From Candidatus Babelota bacterium (GTDB lineage Bacteria > JAGOBX01): a DNA stretch of 9,278 bases. The notes beneath the pieces were generated by a model that had not been told where the DNA came from, made no database searches, and worked only from the letters and a program-made list of their open reading frames with translations. The first letter of the stretch is position 1, and the number at the start of each line of letters is the position of its first letter. Below, in pieces: positions 1 to 6,425 of the stretch. Where the stretch lies: contig JAGOBX010000110.1 of the NCBI GenBank assembly GCA_017999075.1, positions 1 through 9,278 on the forward strand. The letters are read 5' to 3'. Made by a program: the position numbers and the translations under genes.

Positions 1-105
1 GAATTTTTTAATTCAGTGGCATATTGGAATTTTCGTTGCCGGTTACAGATGCGGGTCAGTCCCGGATTCTCACCGGAGTTCCCTTTTATTTAACAAAGAA
101 AAATT
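1..105 (-). promoter_or_regulatory. Cobalamin riboswitch aptamer, 3' part cut by the window edge
   Basis: Read on the minus strand, this stretch carries the conserved core of the cobalamin (B12) riboswitch family. GGGAA lies at 79-83, followed by a GGTGAGAATCC segment (P4 arms CCGG/CCGG, about 64-77), then CTGACCCGC at 51-59 and the CTGTAA segment just after it (about 43-49). The GCCACTG box is at 14-20. The GGGAAG element and the B12 box with its expression platform should follow, but they would lie left of base 1. The 5' limit is approximate. Aptamers of this type bind adenosyl- or other cobalamins and usually repress B12 transport or synthesis genes or B12-independent isozymes by attenuation or translational blocking. 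The regulated gene must be the leftward one outside the window, so its identity is unknown. The family call is firm; the ligand subtype is not determined. Confidence 0.88.
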
Positions 106-120
106 TCAACTGAAATTTTT
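99..120. repeat. 22-bp inverted repeat in the divergent intergenic region
   Basis: The sequence AAAAATTTCA, a two-base centre (AC), then TGAAATTTTT forms a perfect dyad with 10-bp arms. It lies just upstream of the riboswitch core on the minus strand and about 120 bp upstream of the first plus-strand gene. It could be a 5' leader hairpin flanking the aptamer or an operator-like dyad. It is AT-rich, and in such an AT-rich background chance cannot be excluded. Confidence 0.45.
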
Positions 121-130
121 TATTGATTTC

Positions 131-158
131 ATTTTATAAACAACAAAAAAAAAAGCAA
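131..158 (-). promoter_or_regulatory. Possible sigma-70 promoter for the riboswitch transcript
   Basis: On the minus strand TTGCTT (158 to 153) is followed after 16 bases by TAAAAT (136 to 131); an overlapping TATAAA is at 138 to 133. Transcription would begin near 124, just before the inverted repeat and the aptamer, which is where a riboswitch leader should start. The spacer is mostly a run of ten T residues. The call rests on position and weak consensus only. Confidence 0.3.
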
Positions 159-176
159 TAATAAAATTAAAAAAAC

Positions 177-204
177 TTTACAAAAAAAAATATATATTTA
201 TAAT
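177..204 (+). promoter_or_regulatory. Probable sigma-70 promoter for the rightward genes
   Basis: TTTACA (177-182) and TATAAT (199-204) are separated by 16 bases. The predicted start near 211 gives a leader of about 30 bases before the ATG at 241. The -10 box is a perfect consensus match and the -35 box matches five of six, but the region is so AT-rich that such matches are partly expected. It would drive the anti-sigma-like gene and the CheX-like gene, and perhaps the kinase gene behind them. Confidence 0.5.
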
Positions 205-240
205 TATAAGAAAAAAATTTTAAACTCTTGGATAGTTTTG

Positions 241-657
241 ATGCTGAAAAAATATGAATATGTTTTAAAAAATGATATAGCGGAACTTGACAAATTAGCG
301 GCAATAATAGAAGAATTATCTGAAAAATATAATATTAATCCGAAAATAAGTTATGCCATTAATTTGTCTCTTGACGAACTTGTAACAAATATAATATCTT
401 ACGGATATCACGATGACAAAGAGCATTTGATAAAACTGGATTTTATATTTGATGATAAAACAATTAAAATTGTACTTGTTGACGATGGTAAAGAATTTGA
501 TCCGTTGAAAATGCCTGTTCCAAAAACAGATATTCCTCTTGAAGAACGCAAAATAGGAGGGTTCGGGATTTATTTTGTCAGGAAATCAATGGATGATGTT
601 TTTTATGAACGGAAAGAAAATAAAAATTTTTTAACTATCACAAAAAAAATTATTTAA
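241..657 (+). CDS. RsbW/SpoIIAB-like ATP-binding protein (anti-sigma-factor-type serine kinase)
   Basis: A 138-residue protein of the stand-alone GHKL ATPase fold typical of RsbW/SpoIIAB regulators, cytoplasmic. The N box is LDELVTNIISYGY, with E46 and N50. The ATP-lid D-box is VDDGKEFDP around residues 80-88. The glycine motif GGFGIYFVR begins near residue 106, and the usual tail MDDVFYER...NFLTITKK follows. Family members bind a sigma factor or another partner and phosphorylate a STAS-domain antagonist; no STAS protein or sigma factor lies in this window, so the partner is unknown. An in-frame TTG at 238 directly precedes the ATG at 241; I prefer the ATG, although only a weak GGA-type ribosome site precedes it. 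The stop is 22 bp from the next gene, so the two are probably co-transcribed from the promoter near 177-204. The length is normal for the family and all ATP-site boxes are intact. Confidence 0.88.
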   Translation: MLKKYEYVLKNDIAELDKLAAIIEELSEKYNINPKISYAINLSLDELVTNIISYGYHDDKEHLIKLDFIFDDKTIKIVLVDDGKEFDPLKMPVPKTDIPLEERKIGGFGIYFVRKSMDDVFYERKENKNFLTITKKII

Positions 658-679
658 ACTTTTAGGGGAATATTTATAT

Positions 680-1582
680 ATGTTTTCAAATGTAAATGAT
701 TCCAAATTATATACGGATTTTGAACATTTTGCAGATGATATATATTTTGCCAAATATCTGAAATTCAAAAAATATTTTGATGATTCTACTTATGTTCAAT
801 TCAGGGCTGTTCAGGAATTAAGCAATAAAAAATTGGGTGAAATCGCAGTAGAAAAAAAATTTATTACTCCGAATGTTGCGGAAAGTTTATATGATGAAGG
901 AGTCAGGCTTAATAAGTATTTTGGCGAAATCGCCGTGGAAAAAAATATTTTAACTGTTGAACAGGTAGAAAAAATTGTTGAAGAACAGAAAAAAAATTTT
1001 ATCGGTATAGGCGAACTTGTGGTGGATTTTGGTTATATACGTCAGGATAAATTACTTGAAGAAATGAAAAATTTTCAGGAAAGCCAGAAAAAAACTAATA
1101 CGGCTATTGATGAAAAAATTTCTAAAATAGATTTTAAATATGTGAAACCTGTTTTAAACACAATAATAATTACTTTGACAAGAATATTATTTATGCCGCC
1201 CAAACTTACAAGTCTTATACAACCTGTGAATGCAATTTATCCTATGGATAAACTTTACAGATTTGCAGTTTCTAAAGATTTGAATTTTGATATTTTTTTC
1301 AATTATGATGAGAAATTCGTTAATGAATTATTTATTTTTAAATTCAGAAATTACAGGAATAAACGATTGTTAAAACTTCGTAATGCAATCCCTCAGGAAA
1401 TATCGAATATTTTAACAGGAGTAATTGTGAAAAATTTGTGTGAATTGAATAAAATTGATTTGAATATGTCAATACCTTATCCAATTACGGATCAAAAATA
1501 TGAATTAAGTAAAGAACACCATAAGTTTTCGATTGCTTCTCCTTCCGGAAAAGTTGAAATAATACTGCAAACTTCTAAATAA
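680..1582 (+). CDS. MshEN-like repeat protein with a C-terminal CheX-like phosphatase domain
   Basis: A 300-residue cytoplasmic protein with no signal peptide or membrane segment. Residues about 51-132 contain three copies of a motif resembling the type II secretion E N-terminal/MshEN repeat (GEIAVEKKFIT, GEIAVEKNILT, GELVVDFGYIR), whose glycines are G53, G82 and G111, exactly 29 residues apart. A short charged linker follows (about 133-150). Residues about 151-300 resemble CheX. EISNILTG carries the E240-x-x-N243 pair that in CheX-family CheY-phosphate phosphatases attacks the phospho-aspartate, and the later ISxPxxIT-like stretch and closing beta strand also fit. CheX proteins end chemotaxis-type signals by dephosphorylating receiver domains. 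The N-terminal repeats could be a nucleotide (c-di-GMP) or protein-interaction module, but key positions are not conserved. A strong ribosome site AGGGGA (664-669) precedes the ATG. Its closeness to the upstream anti-sigma-like gene suggests a shared signalling role. The CheX match is by motif and layout, not by alignment. Confidence 0.72.
   Translation: MFSNVNDSKLYTDFEHFADDIYFAKYLKFKKYFDDSTYVQFRAVQELSNKKLGEIAVEKKFITPNVAESLYDEGVRLNKYFGEIAVEKNILTVEQVEKIVEEQKKNFIGIGELVVDFGYIRQDKLLEEMKNFQESQKKTNTAIDEKISKIDFKYVKPVLNTIIITLTRILFMPPKLTSLIQPVNAIYPMDKLYRFAVSKDLNFDIFFNYDEKFVNELFIFKFRNYRNKRLLKLRNAIPQEISNILTGVIVKNLCELNKIDLNMSIPYPITDQKYELSKEHHKFSIASPSGKVEIILQTSK
830..1075 (+). repeat. Three tandem coding repeats, 87-bp period
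   Basis: Within the CheX-like gene, three in-frame copies start with a GE(I/L)-V motif and are spaced exactly 87 bases (29 residues) apart. The first two are the most alike: both encode GEIAVEK, and they differ at the DNA level mainly at third codon positions (GGTGAAATCGCAGTAGAA against GGCGAAATCGCCGTGGAA). The third has diverged. The 29-residue period is what is known for MshEN tandem motifs (a 24-residue motif plus a 5-residue spacer). This is protein-level duplication, not a mobile or satellite repeat. Confidence 0.6.
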
Positions 1583-1654
1583 TAAATAATAGCCTGAAAT
1601 AACTGTTTTTTTTAATTGAATATAGTATATAAAATTTAAAGAGAGGTTAATTTA

Positions 1655-3373
1655 GTGGGAATTCCTAATACAATAGTAAATGTTATTAATCGGGATGGAC
1701 AGACTGTAAAGTATGATATATCCAAAATTGCTGACGGAATTAAAAAAGCTATATTAGACGTAGAAAATGCAATTGAATGGATCGCTGAAAAACGCGCTAA
1801 AAAATATGCCGAAAAAATTAATTCGGAAGTGTTTGATAAATTTTATAATTTTAATTTTATATTGTCGGAATTTGTAAAGTTATACTGCGGGTTTGAACCT
1901 GATGAAAAAGAAAAAAGACTTCAGAATACTTTTGTGGCAGAACGGTTGGCAGTTATAACTGTAGAATCATTTGCTGAAATTAAAAATACGGGTTATAACA
2001 AAATAATTGAATATTCCGGAGAATTAAAAATCTTTATAAAAGATAATATAGAACGTTTTTTGAAAATTTTGAAAAAAGACGAGTTGCAGTTAAAAAATAA
2101 AATTAATGGTTATGATATTGAATTAATAACAAAAATAATTTTTGACGTTTCAGAAAAAATTATAAAGTCAGGACTTAAAAATGAACATTATTTTCCGCAA
2201 ACGAGTTTTGTTCTTGATGTTGTTGAAAATGTTTTGAAAAAAATCGGAGAAGTAGAACTGGCTGAAGGATTTATGATTTTCAGGGAAGGAATGAATAAAC
2301 TTAGAACAGGGGATATTTCAAAATATCAATTTACCAATAATGGTATTCACCGTGATATTTGCTTGAAAACAATTGAATGGAACATAGAAAATGATTGTGA
2401 AAACATATTTTCTCTGAATGATTGGATTTACGGCAGATCCGGAAGAAAAATTGAAGATTTGATTAAATTATCTGAAGAAAGATATATTACGGATGTAAGA
2501 AAAGTAGCTGATAAAATTATTAACAGAATCGAAGAAGTTAAAATTATTATTATTGCAGGTCCTTCAAGTTCAAACAAGACCACCACTACTTTGATTATAA
2601 AAAATGAATTGAGTAAATTAGGATTCAAACTTAAACAGCTTAACGTTGATGATTATTATAAAAATATAGATGAACAGCCAAAAGATGAATTTGGTGATTT
2701 TGATTTTGAAATGCCTGAAGCTATTGATATAGAACTGTTGAACAAACATTTTACCGAATTGCTTAACGGGCAAATTATCAAAAAACCTAATTTTAATTTT
2801 AAAATTGAACGGAGAGATTCATATTCTGATTTTTTTCTTGACAAAGATGAAATTCTGCTTATAGATTGTCTTCACGGATTATATAAAAATATGACATCTT
2901 CTGTTCCTAGGAATAAAAAATTCAGTATTTATATTGAATCAATGAACATAATAAGAAATACAGACGGAGTGTACACAAGGTGGACTGATGTCCGTATGTT
3001 GAAACGTATGATACGCGATGTTCAGTTCCGCGGTTATGAAACAAAAGAAACTTTAGCCCACTGGCCGTATGTCAGAAAAGGTGAATTAAAACATATAATA
3101 CCATATATATTTTCTACTGATTCAGTTATAAATTCAGGAATACCGTATGAATTGCCTGTTTTGAAAACTGCCTTGAAAACCTTGTTTCCGGATAAAGAAT
3201 TTATTGAACGGTTAAGGATAGAAGGCAGACTTGATCCGTATATACGGGGAACAAGAATTAGAAATCTTCTTGAAACCATAGCTCCAATAGAAAATTTGGA
3301 TATTGTTCCTAAAACATCGCCGCTGAGAGAATTTATCGGAGGAAGCGCTTATACTATTGCGCATAATGGATAA
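1655..3373 (+). CDS. Uridine kinase-family nucleoside kinase with ATP-cone-like N-terminal region
   Basis: A 572-residue cytoplasmic protein. The start is GTG, set by a good ribosome site GAGAGG (1641-1646) eight bases upstream. Residues about 6-35 read like the start of an ATP-cone (VINRDGQTVKYDISKI), and residues about 150-215 like its end (VENVLKK...EVELAEGFMIFREG), so the cone is split by an insertion or partly duplicated. Residues about 295-572 match the P-loop uridine kinase/phosphoribulokinase family: AGPSSSNKTTTT (301-312), VDDYY (331-335), the DEFGDFDFE...AIDIELLN block (344-363), GRSG-like and ARG-rich MIRDVQFRGY (452-461), HWPYVRKGE (469-477) and a C-terminal LREFIGGS. Family members phosphorylate uridine, cytidine or related nucleosides with NTP. 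The Walker A glycine before the lysine is Asn307, which is unusual. In many family members the N-terminus carries a threonyl-tRNA-synthetase-like domain, so an ATP-cone here implies nucleotide feedback. Substrate and activity are unproven. Confidence 0.82.
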   Translation: MGIPNTIVNVINRDGQTVKYDISKIADGIKKAILDVENAIEWIAEKRAKKYAEKINSEVFDKFYNFNFILSEFVKLYCGFEPDEKEKRLQNTFVAERLAVITVESFAEIKNTGYNKIIEYSGELKIFIKDNIERFLKILKKDELQLKNKINGYDIELITKIIFDVSEKIIKSGLKNEHYFPQTSFVLDVVENVLKKIGEVELAEGFMIFREGMNKLRTGDISKYQFTNNGIHRDICLKTIEWNIENDCENIFSLNDWIYGRSGRKIEDLIKLSEERYITDVRKVADKIINRIEEVKIIIIAGPSSSNKTTTTLIIKNELSKLGFKLKQLNVDDYYKNIDEQPKDEFGDFDFEMPEAIDIELLNKHFTELLNGQIIKKPNFNFKIERRDSYSDFFLDKDEILLIDCLHGLYKNMTSSVPRNKKFSIYIESMNIIRNTDGVYTRWTDVRMLKRMIRDVQFRGYETKETLAHWPYVRKGELKHIIPYIFSTDSVINSGIPYELPVLKTALKTLFPDKEFIERLRIEGRLDPYIRGTRIRNLLETIAPIENLDIVPKTSPLREFIGGSAYTIAHNG

Positions 3374-3425
3374 ATATTCTTTTAAAATGTTCAGATGTTT
3401 TTTTTGGAAAATTAATGAAGAAATG

Positions 3426-5090
3426 TTAAGAAATTGCCGGAAATTTCAGTAATACTGTTACCCCGGTTTGTTTATCTGCCGGATTAGTCTGATTTTTATC
3501 TGGTGATTTAGAGGTAATATTCTTCAAATCTATTTCCCCTCCAAGTTGTTTCATATAGTTGTAACACAAAAACAATCCGAGTCCTGCTCCGTCTGAATCC
3601 TGTTTTGTGGTAAAAAATGGTTCAAAAACATTAGGAATTGTTTCTTCATTAATTCCCTGACCGTTATCTTTTATTTCAATAATTGTTCCGTAATTATCAT
3701 TATATGCAGCAATATCAATTATTCCGGAATCATGATTTATTGCATCAATCGAATTAAGAAATATGTTTATGAGAACCTGTTTGAAAATTTCTTTATCGGT
3801 TATCAATTTAAATTTTGCGGATATATTATTTCTAATAAGAATTTCTTTTTTTTTAATATTGTATTTTACAAGCAGAATGCATTCTTCAACAACTGAATTT
3901 AAATTCAGTTCTATTTTACAGACATTTTGTTTTTTTGAATAAGTCAATAAACTTTTTACTATTGATCGCGCTCTGATAATATTTGATTCAATATGCTGCA
4001 GATATTTTTTTGTTTCTGAATCTAAATTATCATATTTTTCTATTAACATTTGAGTATACCCAAGGCAGGCTACCAGCGGATTATTCAGTTCATGAGAAAT
4101 TCCATTTGCAAGTTTTCCTGCAAGATAAAGTTTTTCCTGCCGGACTATATAATCCTGGGTTTTTTTTAATTCTGAACTCATAGAATTAAAAGAACTTATA
4201 ACTCTGTTTATTTCAGTTATTCTGCTTTTTTTTATATTTAAATCGTATTGGCCTTGGGAAATTTTAGTTGAAGCTTTTTCTATATTACGGAGACTTCTTG
4301 TCAATCTGTGTATTAAAGCTATGCCTGCAATATAAAGAATAAACGCAATAGCTATATTTATTAGAATGAAATGTTTGTTTGCTTTATATGAAAGAATTTC
4401 TACAGGACTAATATCTCTTTGAAAAATGATTTTTACATTAGAACCGTTTATATCAGAAATATTTTTGAAAACTTCAGCAGAACTTGAAAAATTATAGGAA
4501 TTTTCAATATTGGTTGAAATCTCATTTCCGTCTAATATAAAAGAAATGCCTATATTATTCAGAGTGGAAAACTGCCGTATGTATTGCGGGGAAATAATTT
4601 TTAAGGCAATGACTGAACCTATAATATTTTTTCCATCTGTTACAGGACATCCGTAAATAGAATATAATTGACCGCTGTCTATTGAAATGTTTTGAATAAA
4701 ATTGTTTTTTAAAATATTAGAAGTTAAATTTTGATATTTAAATTCGGCATTAGATTTATATAATAATTTATTTGAATAATTAGTTATAAATAATTTTTCG
4801 ATCCCGGCATTTTTTTTAAATTGGGTTGCTATGAATTTTATCTGATTTTTATTTTCAAGGATGATTTTAGTTTGCAATTCCATGTTTTTTACAAAAAAAT
4901 CGGTAGTCGCCTGAAGTTCTTCAAAATTAAGAATATTATAAATGAAATTATCGGCTATTTTTTTTATTATGTTTATTTCATTTTCCCGGTAATTTTTTAC
5001 AATTTTATCATAGCCGAAGTATGTTACAAGGAATGTTTGGCAACTTATAAGAATAAGAGCCATTATAAAAAGAATGTTTTTCAGTTTCAT
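3426..5090 (-). CDS. Membrane sensor histidine kinase (Cache-like sensor, HAMP, HisKA, HATPase)
   Basis: A 554-residue inner-membrane kinase. The first membrane segment is residues about 6-26, an extracytoplasmic sensor region follows at about 30-240, and a second membrane segment lies at about 241-261. The sensor contains a DGKNIIGSVIALKI stretch of the Cache/PAS-like type. A HAMP linker spans about 262-313. The HisKA domain has the phosphate-accepting H333 in GISHELNNPL. The catalytic domain has N442/N446 in INIFLNSIDAIN, D475-N476-G477-G479 in KDNGQGI, the F box EPFFTTK (490-496) and the glycine box GAGLGL (501-506), so all kinase boxes are intact. There is a 15-residue polar insertion near 527-541 before the last strand. 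ATG at 5090 overlaps the upstream stop by 4 bp (ATGA), indicating coupled translation. No receiver gene occurs here, so the partner regulator is elsewhere and the ligand is unknown. Confidence 0.92.
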   Translation of the reverse strand: MKLKNILFIMALILISCQTFLVTYFGYDKIVKNYRENEINIIKKIADNFIYNILNFEELQATTDFFVKNMELQTKIILENKNQIKFIATQFKKNAGIEKLFITNYSNKLLYKSNAEFKYQNLTSNILKNNFIQNISIDSGQLYSIYGCPVTDGKNIIGSVIALKIISPQYIRQFSTLNNIGISFILDGNEISTNIENSYNFSSSAEVFKNISDINGSNVKIIFQRDISPVEILSYKANKHFILINIAIAFILYIAGIALIHRLTRSLRNIEKASTKISQGQYDLNIKKSRITEINRVISSFNSMSSELKKTQDYIVRQEKLYLAGKLANGISHELNNPLVACLGYTQMLIEKYDNLDSETKKYLQHIESNIIRARSIVKSLLTYSKKQNVCKIELNLNSVVEECILLVKYNIKKKEILIRNNISAKFKLITDKEIFKQVLINIFLNSIDAINHDSGIIDIAAYNDNYGTIIEIKDNGQGINEETIPNVFEPFFTTKQDSDGAGLGLFLCYNYMKQLGGEIDLKNITSKSPDKNQTNPADKQTGVTVLLKFPAIS

Positions 5091-5767
5091 AAATTTTTTA
5101 ATGACAATCTGTTATCAATATATTCGAAAACGGTCTGGTATTCTGAAAGAATTATTTTAAATGATTTTAAATCTTTATCTAAATAAGCAGTATAAATTTT
5201 TTCGTTTAAATACAAAAGATAGTTTGATAAAAATTTTAATCTTGGTTCTTTTCCTCCGATTTTGTTTTCTTCAATTTTTTTTGCCAGCCTGCCGTTGTAA
5301 TTTTTTAATTCGTTAAGTTCGTAATTATATAGGATATAATTTGTTTTAAAGTTATATTTTTGCAGATTGTTGAATCCGTTTTTTATAAATAACCTTAAAC
5401 CTTTAGTGTCGCCGAACAAATACGTTAAATTGATGATGATTTTATTTTTGAAATCCATATATTGTTCCGATAATTTTTTTTTATCTTTGAAATTTGTTAA
5501 ACACAGGTTTCTAAAAATTTCGAAATCTGAAATCAGTTCATATTTTTTTTTTGCGTCATTAGAAATGTTTTGTATGATATCATTTTTTATTTTTATAAGA
5601 TAGGCGTCTAATTCCTGTTTTGGTTCTGAATCGAATATCATTGACTTTATTTCATAGTCTTTTGTTAAAAACAGACTAACATATAAATTTTGAGAAGCAG
5701 ATACTTTACAGGAAATACAGAGTGTAATGACAATTGTCAGAATTATAACTTTTAAATTATTCAACAT
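5087..5767 (-). CDS. Exported protein of unknown function
   Basis: I do not recognise a family. The frame stays open to a GTG at 5824, but I prefer the ATG at 5767, because only this start places a signal-peptide-like segment (LKVIILTIVITLCISC) at the N-terminus. This gives 226 residues and an 11-bp overlap with the preceding gene. After the hydrophobic core comes VSASQ, a possible type I cleavage site (A-x-A-like). A lipobox reading of LCISC is possible but poor, since cysteine sits at -3. The mature part is lysine- and asparagine-rich, mostly helical-looking, without cysteines clustered or recognisable catalytic motifs. No clear ribosome site precedes 5767, so translation probably depends on coupling to the upstream gene. 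It overlaps the kinase start by 4 bp and could be a periplasmic accessory of that sensor, which is inference from order only. Confidence 0.72.
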   Translation of the reverse strand: MLNNLKVIILTIVITLCISCKVSASQNLYVSLFLTKDYEIKSMIFDSEPKQELDAYLIKIKNDIIQNISNDAKKKYELISDFEIFRNLCLTNFKDKKKLSEQYMDFKNKIIINLTYLFGDTKGLRLFIKNGFNNLQKYNFKTNYILYNYELNELKNYNGRLAKKIEENKIGGKEPRLKFLSNYLLYLNEKIYTAYLDKDLKSFKIILSEYQTVFEYIDNRLSLKNL

Positions 5768-6425
5768 ATAATTTGCTTTTGGAAAATTGAATTTCTGCTG
5801 TAAACCTGTTTTCAGGATCATCACTCACAATTTTTACTTTTAAAGGTATTTTTATATTATTATGATACATGAATTTTTCATAAAATATCGAGATATTCTG
5901 ATAATATATTTTTTTAATTACGCCTGAAATATTATCGATTTCAATATTTATTTTTTTATTCCATAACGAACATACGGTTTTAAAATCGTCCTGAGATAAT
6001 ATTTCAATTTCAGGATAACTGGACTGTTGGACTATCAGCAATTCAATGAAATCCAGTATTTTTTGTTTATCAAAATTTTTCAAGTCTTCGTTTTCTTTTT
6101 TTCCGTTTATTTCAGCGTGAATGTTTTTGCTGTCGCATTCAATTTCAATTTTAGCATAATTCATGGCAGAATACAGTTTTAATTTCAAATTAGCATTTGA
6201 CCAGAATATATCGCCGTATAAATTATTTGAGTTGCCATTTTGTTCAAAATTGCATTTTATCGGACTTTTAATCAGTTTTACCGAAGGTTTCAGTAATTGA
6301 GCAATAGTTTCTGCTGTATAAATTTTTTTTTGAGCTGGAAAAATTTGATTTTTTTTTACAGCGCATCCGCTTGATAAGCCAATCAAAATGCATATAAAAA
6401 TAAAATTGAAAACTAAATTACGCAT
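5757..6425 (-). CDS. Lipoprotein, possibly LolA/LolB- or DUF4292-like
   Basis: A 222-residue protein with a clear lipoprotein signal: M-R-N, a hydrophobic run of about 15 residues, then the lipobox LSSGC, with the lipidated cysteine at residue 21. The mature region (about 22-222) is strand-rich. One stretch reads GDIFWSNANLKLKLYSAMN (about residues 71-89) and another IPLKVKIV near residues 193-200. This alternation of GxIxW and LPxxI-type strands recalls LolB/LolA-fold lipoproteins such as the DUF4292 group, which carry lipid or lipoprotein in the envelope. That resemblance is weak and no alignment was possible. The ATG at 6425 has a good ribosome site (AGGA, 6438 to 6435 on the minus strand) nine bases upstream and overlaps the stop of the glycosyltransferase gene by 8 bp, so it is part of the same operon. 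It is expected to be anchored on the periplasmic side of a membrane. Confidence 0.78.
   Translation of the reverse strand: MRNLVFNFIFICILIGLSSGCAVKKNQIFPAQKKIYTAETIAQLLKPSVKLIKSPIKCNFEQNGNSNNLYGDIFWSNANLKLKLYSAMNYAKIEIECDSKNIHAEINGKKENEDLKNFDKQKILDFIELLIVQQSSYPEIEILSQDDFKTVCSLWNKKINIEIDNISGVIKKIYYQNISIFYEKFMYHNNIKIPLKVKIVSDDPENRFTAEIQFSKSKLYVE

Noticed and set aside
1-105. FMN riboswitch
   Set aside because: The GGGAA, GGTGAGAATCC, CTGACCCGC and GCCACTG elements in this order fit the cobalamin family; the FMN core is absent.
145-154. A10 tract as a phase-variable switch
   Set aside because: Long A and T runs occur throughout this AT-rich window, and this one is not inside a coding region, so nothing marks it as a contingency locus.
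238-240. TTG as the start of the anti-sigma-like gene
   Set aside because: An ATG follows directly and leaves the conserved domain intact, so the TTG adds nothing.
3034-3279. Minus-strand open frame of 81 codons
   Set aside because: It is antisense to the conserved C-terminal half of the nucleoside kinase and has no ribosome site or domain.
4821-5186. Plus-strand open frame of 121 codons
   Set aside because: It lies antisense to the histidine kinase and the exported protein, which have family or signal-peptide support, and its translation shows no recognisable domain.
5822-5824. GTG start giving a longer exported protein
   Set aside because: It would add 19 non-hydrophobic residues before the signal peptide and deepen the overlap with the upstream gene; the ATG at 5767 puts the hydrophobic segment at the N-terminus.
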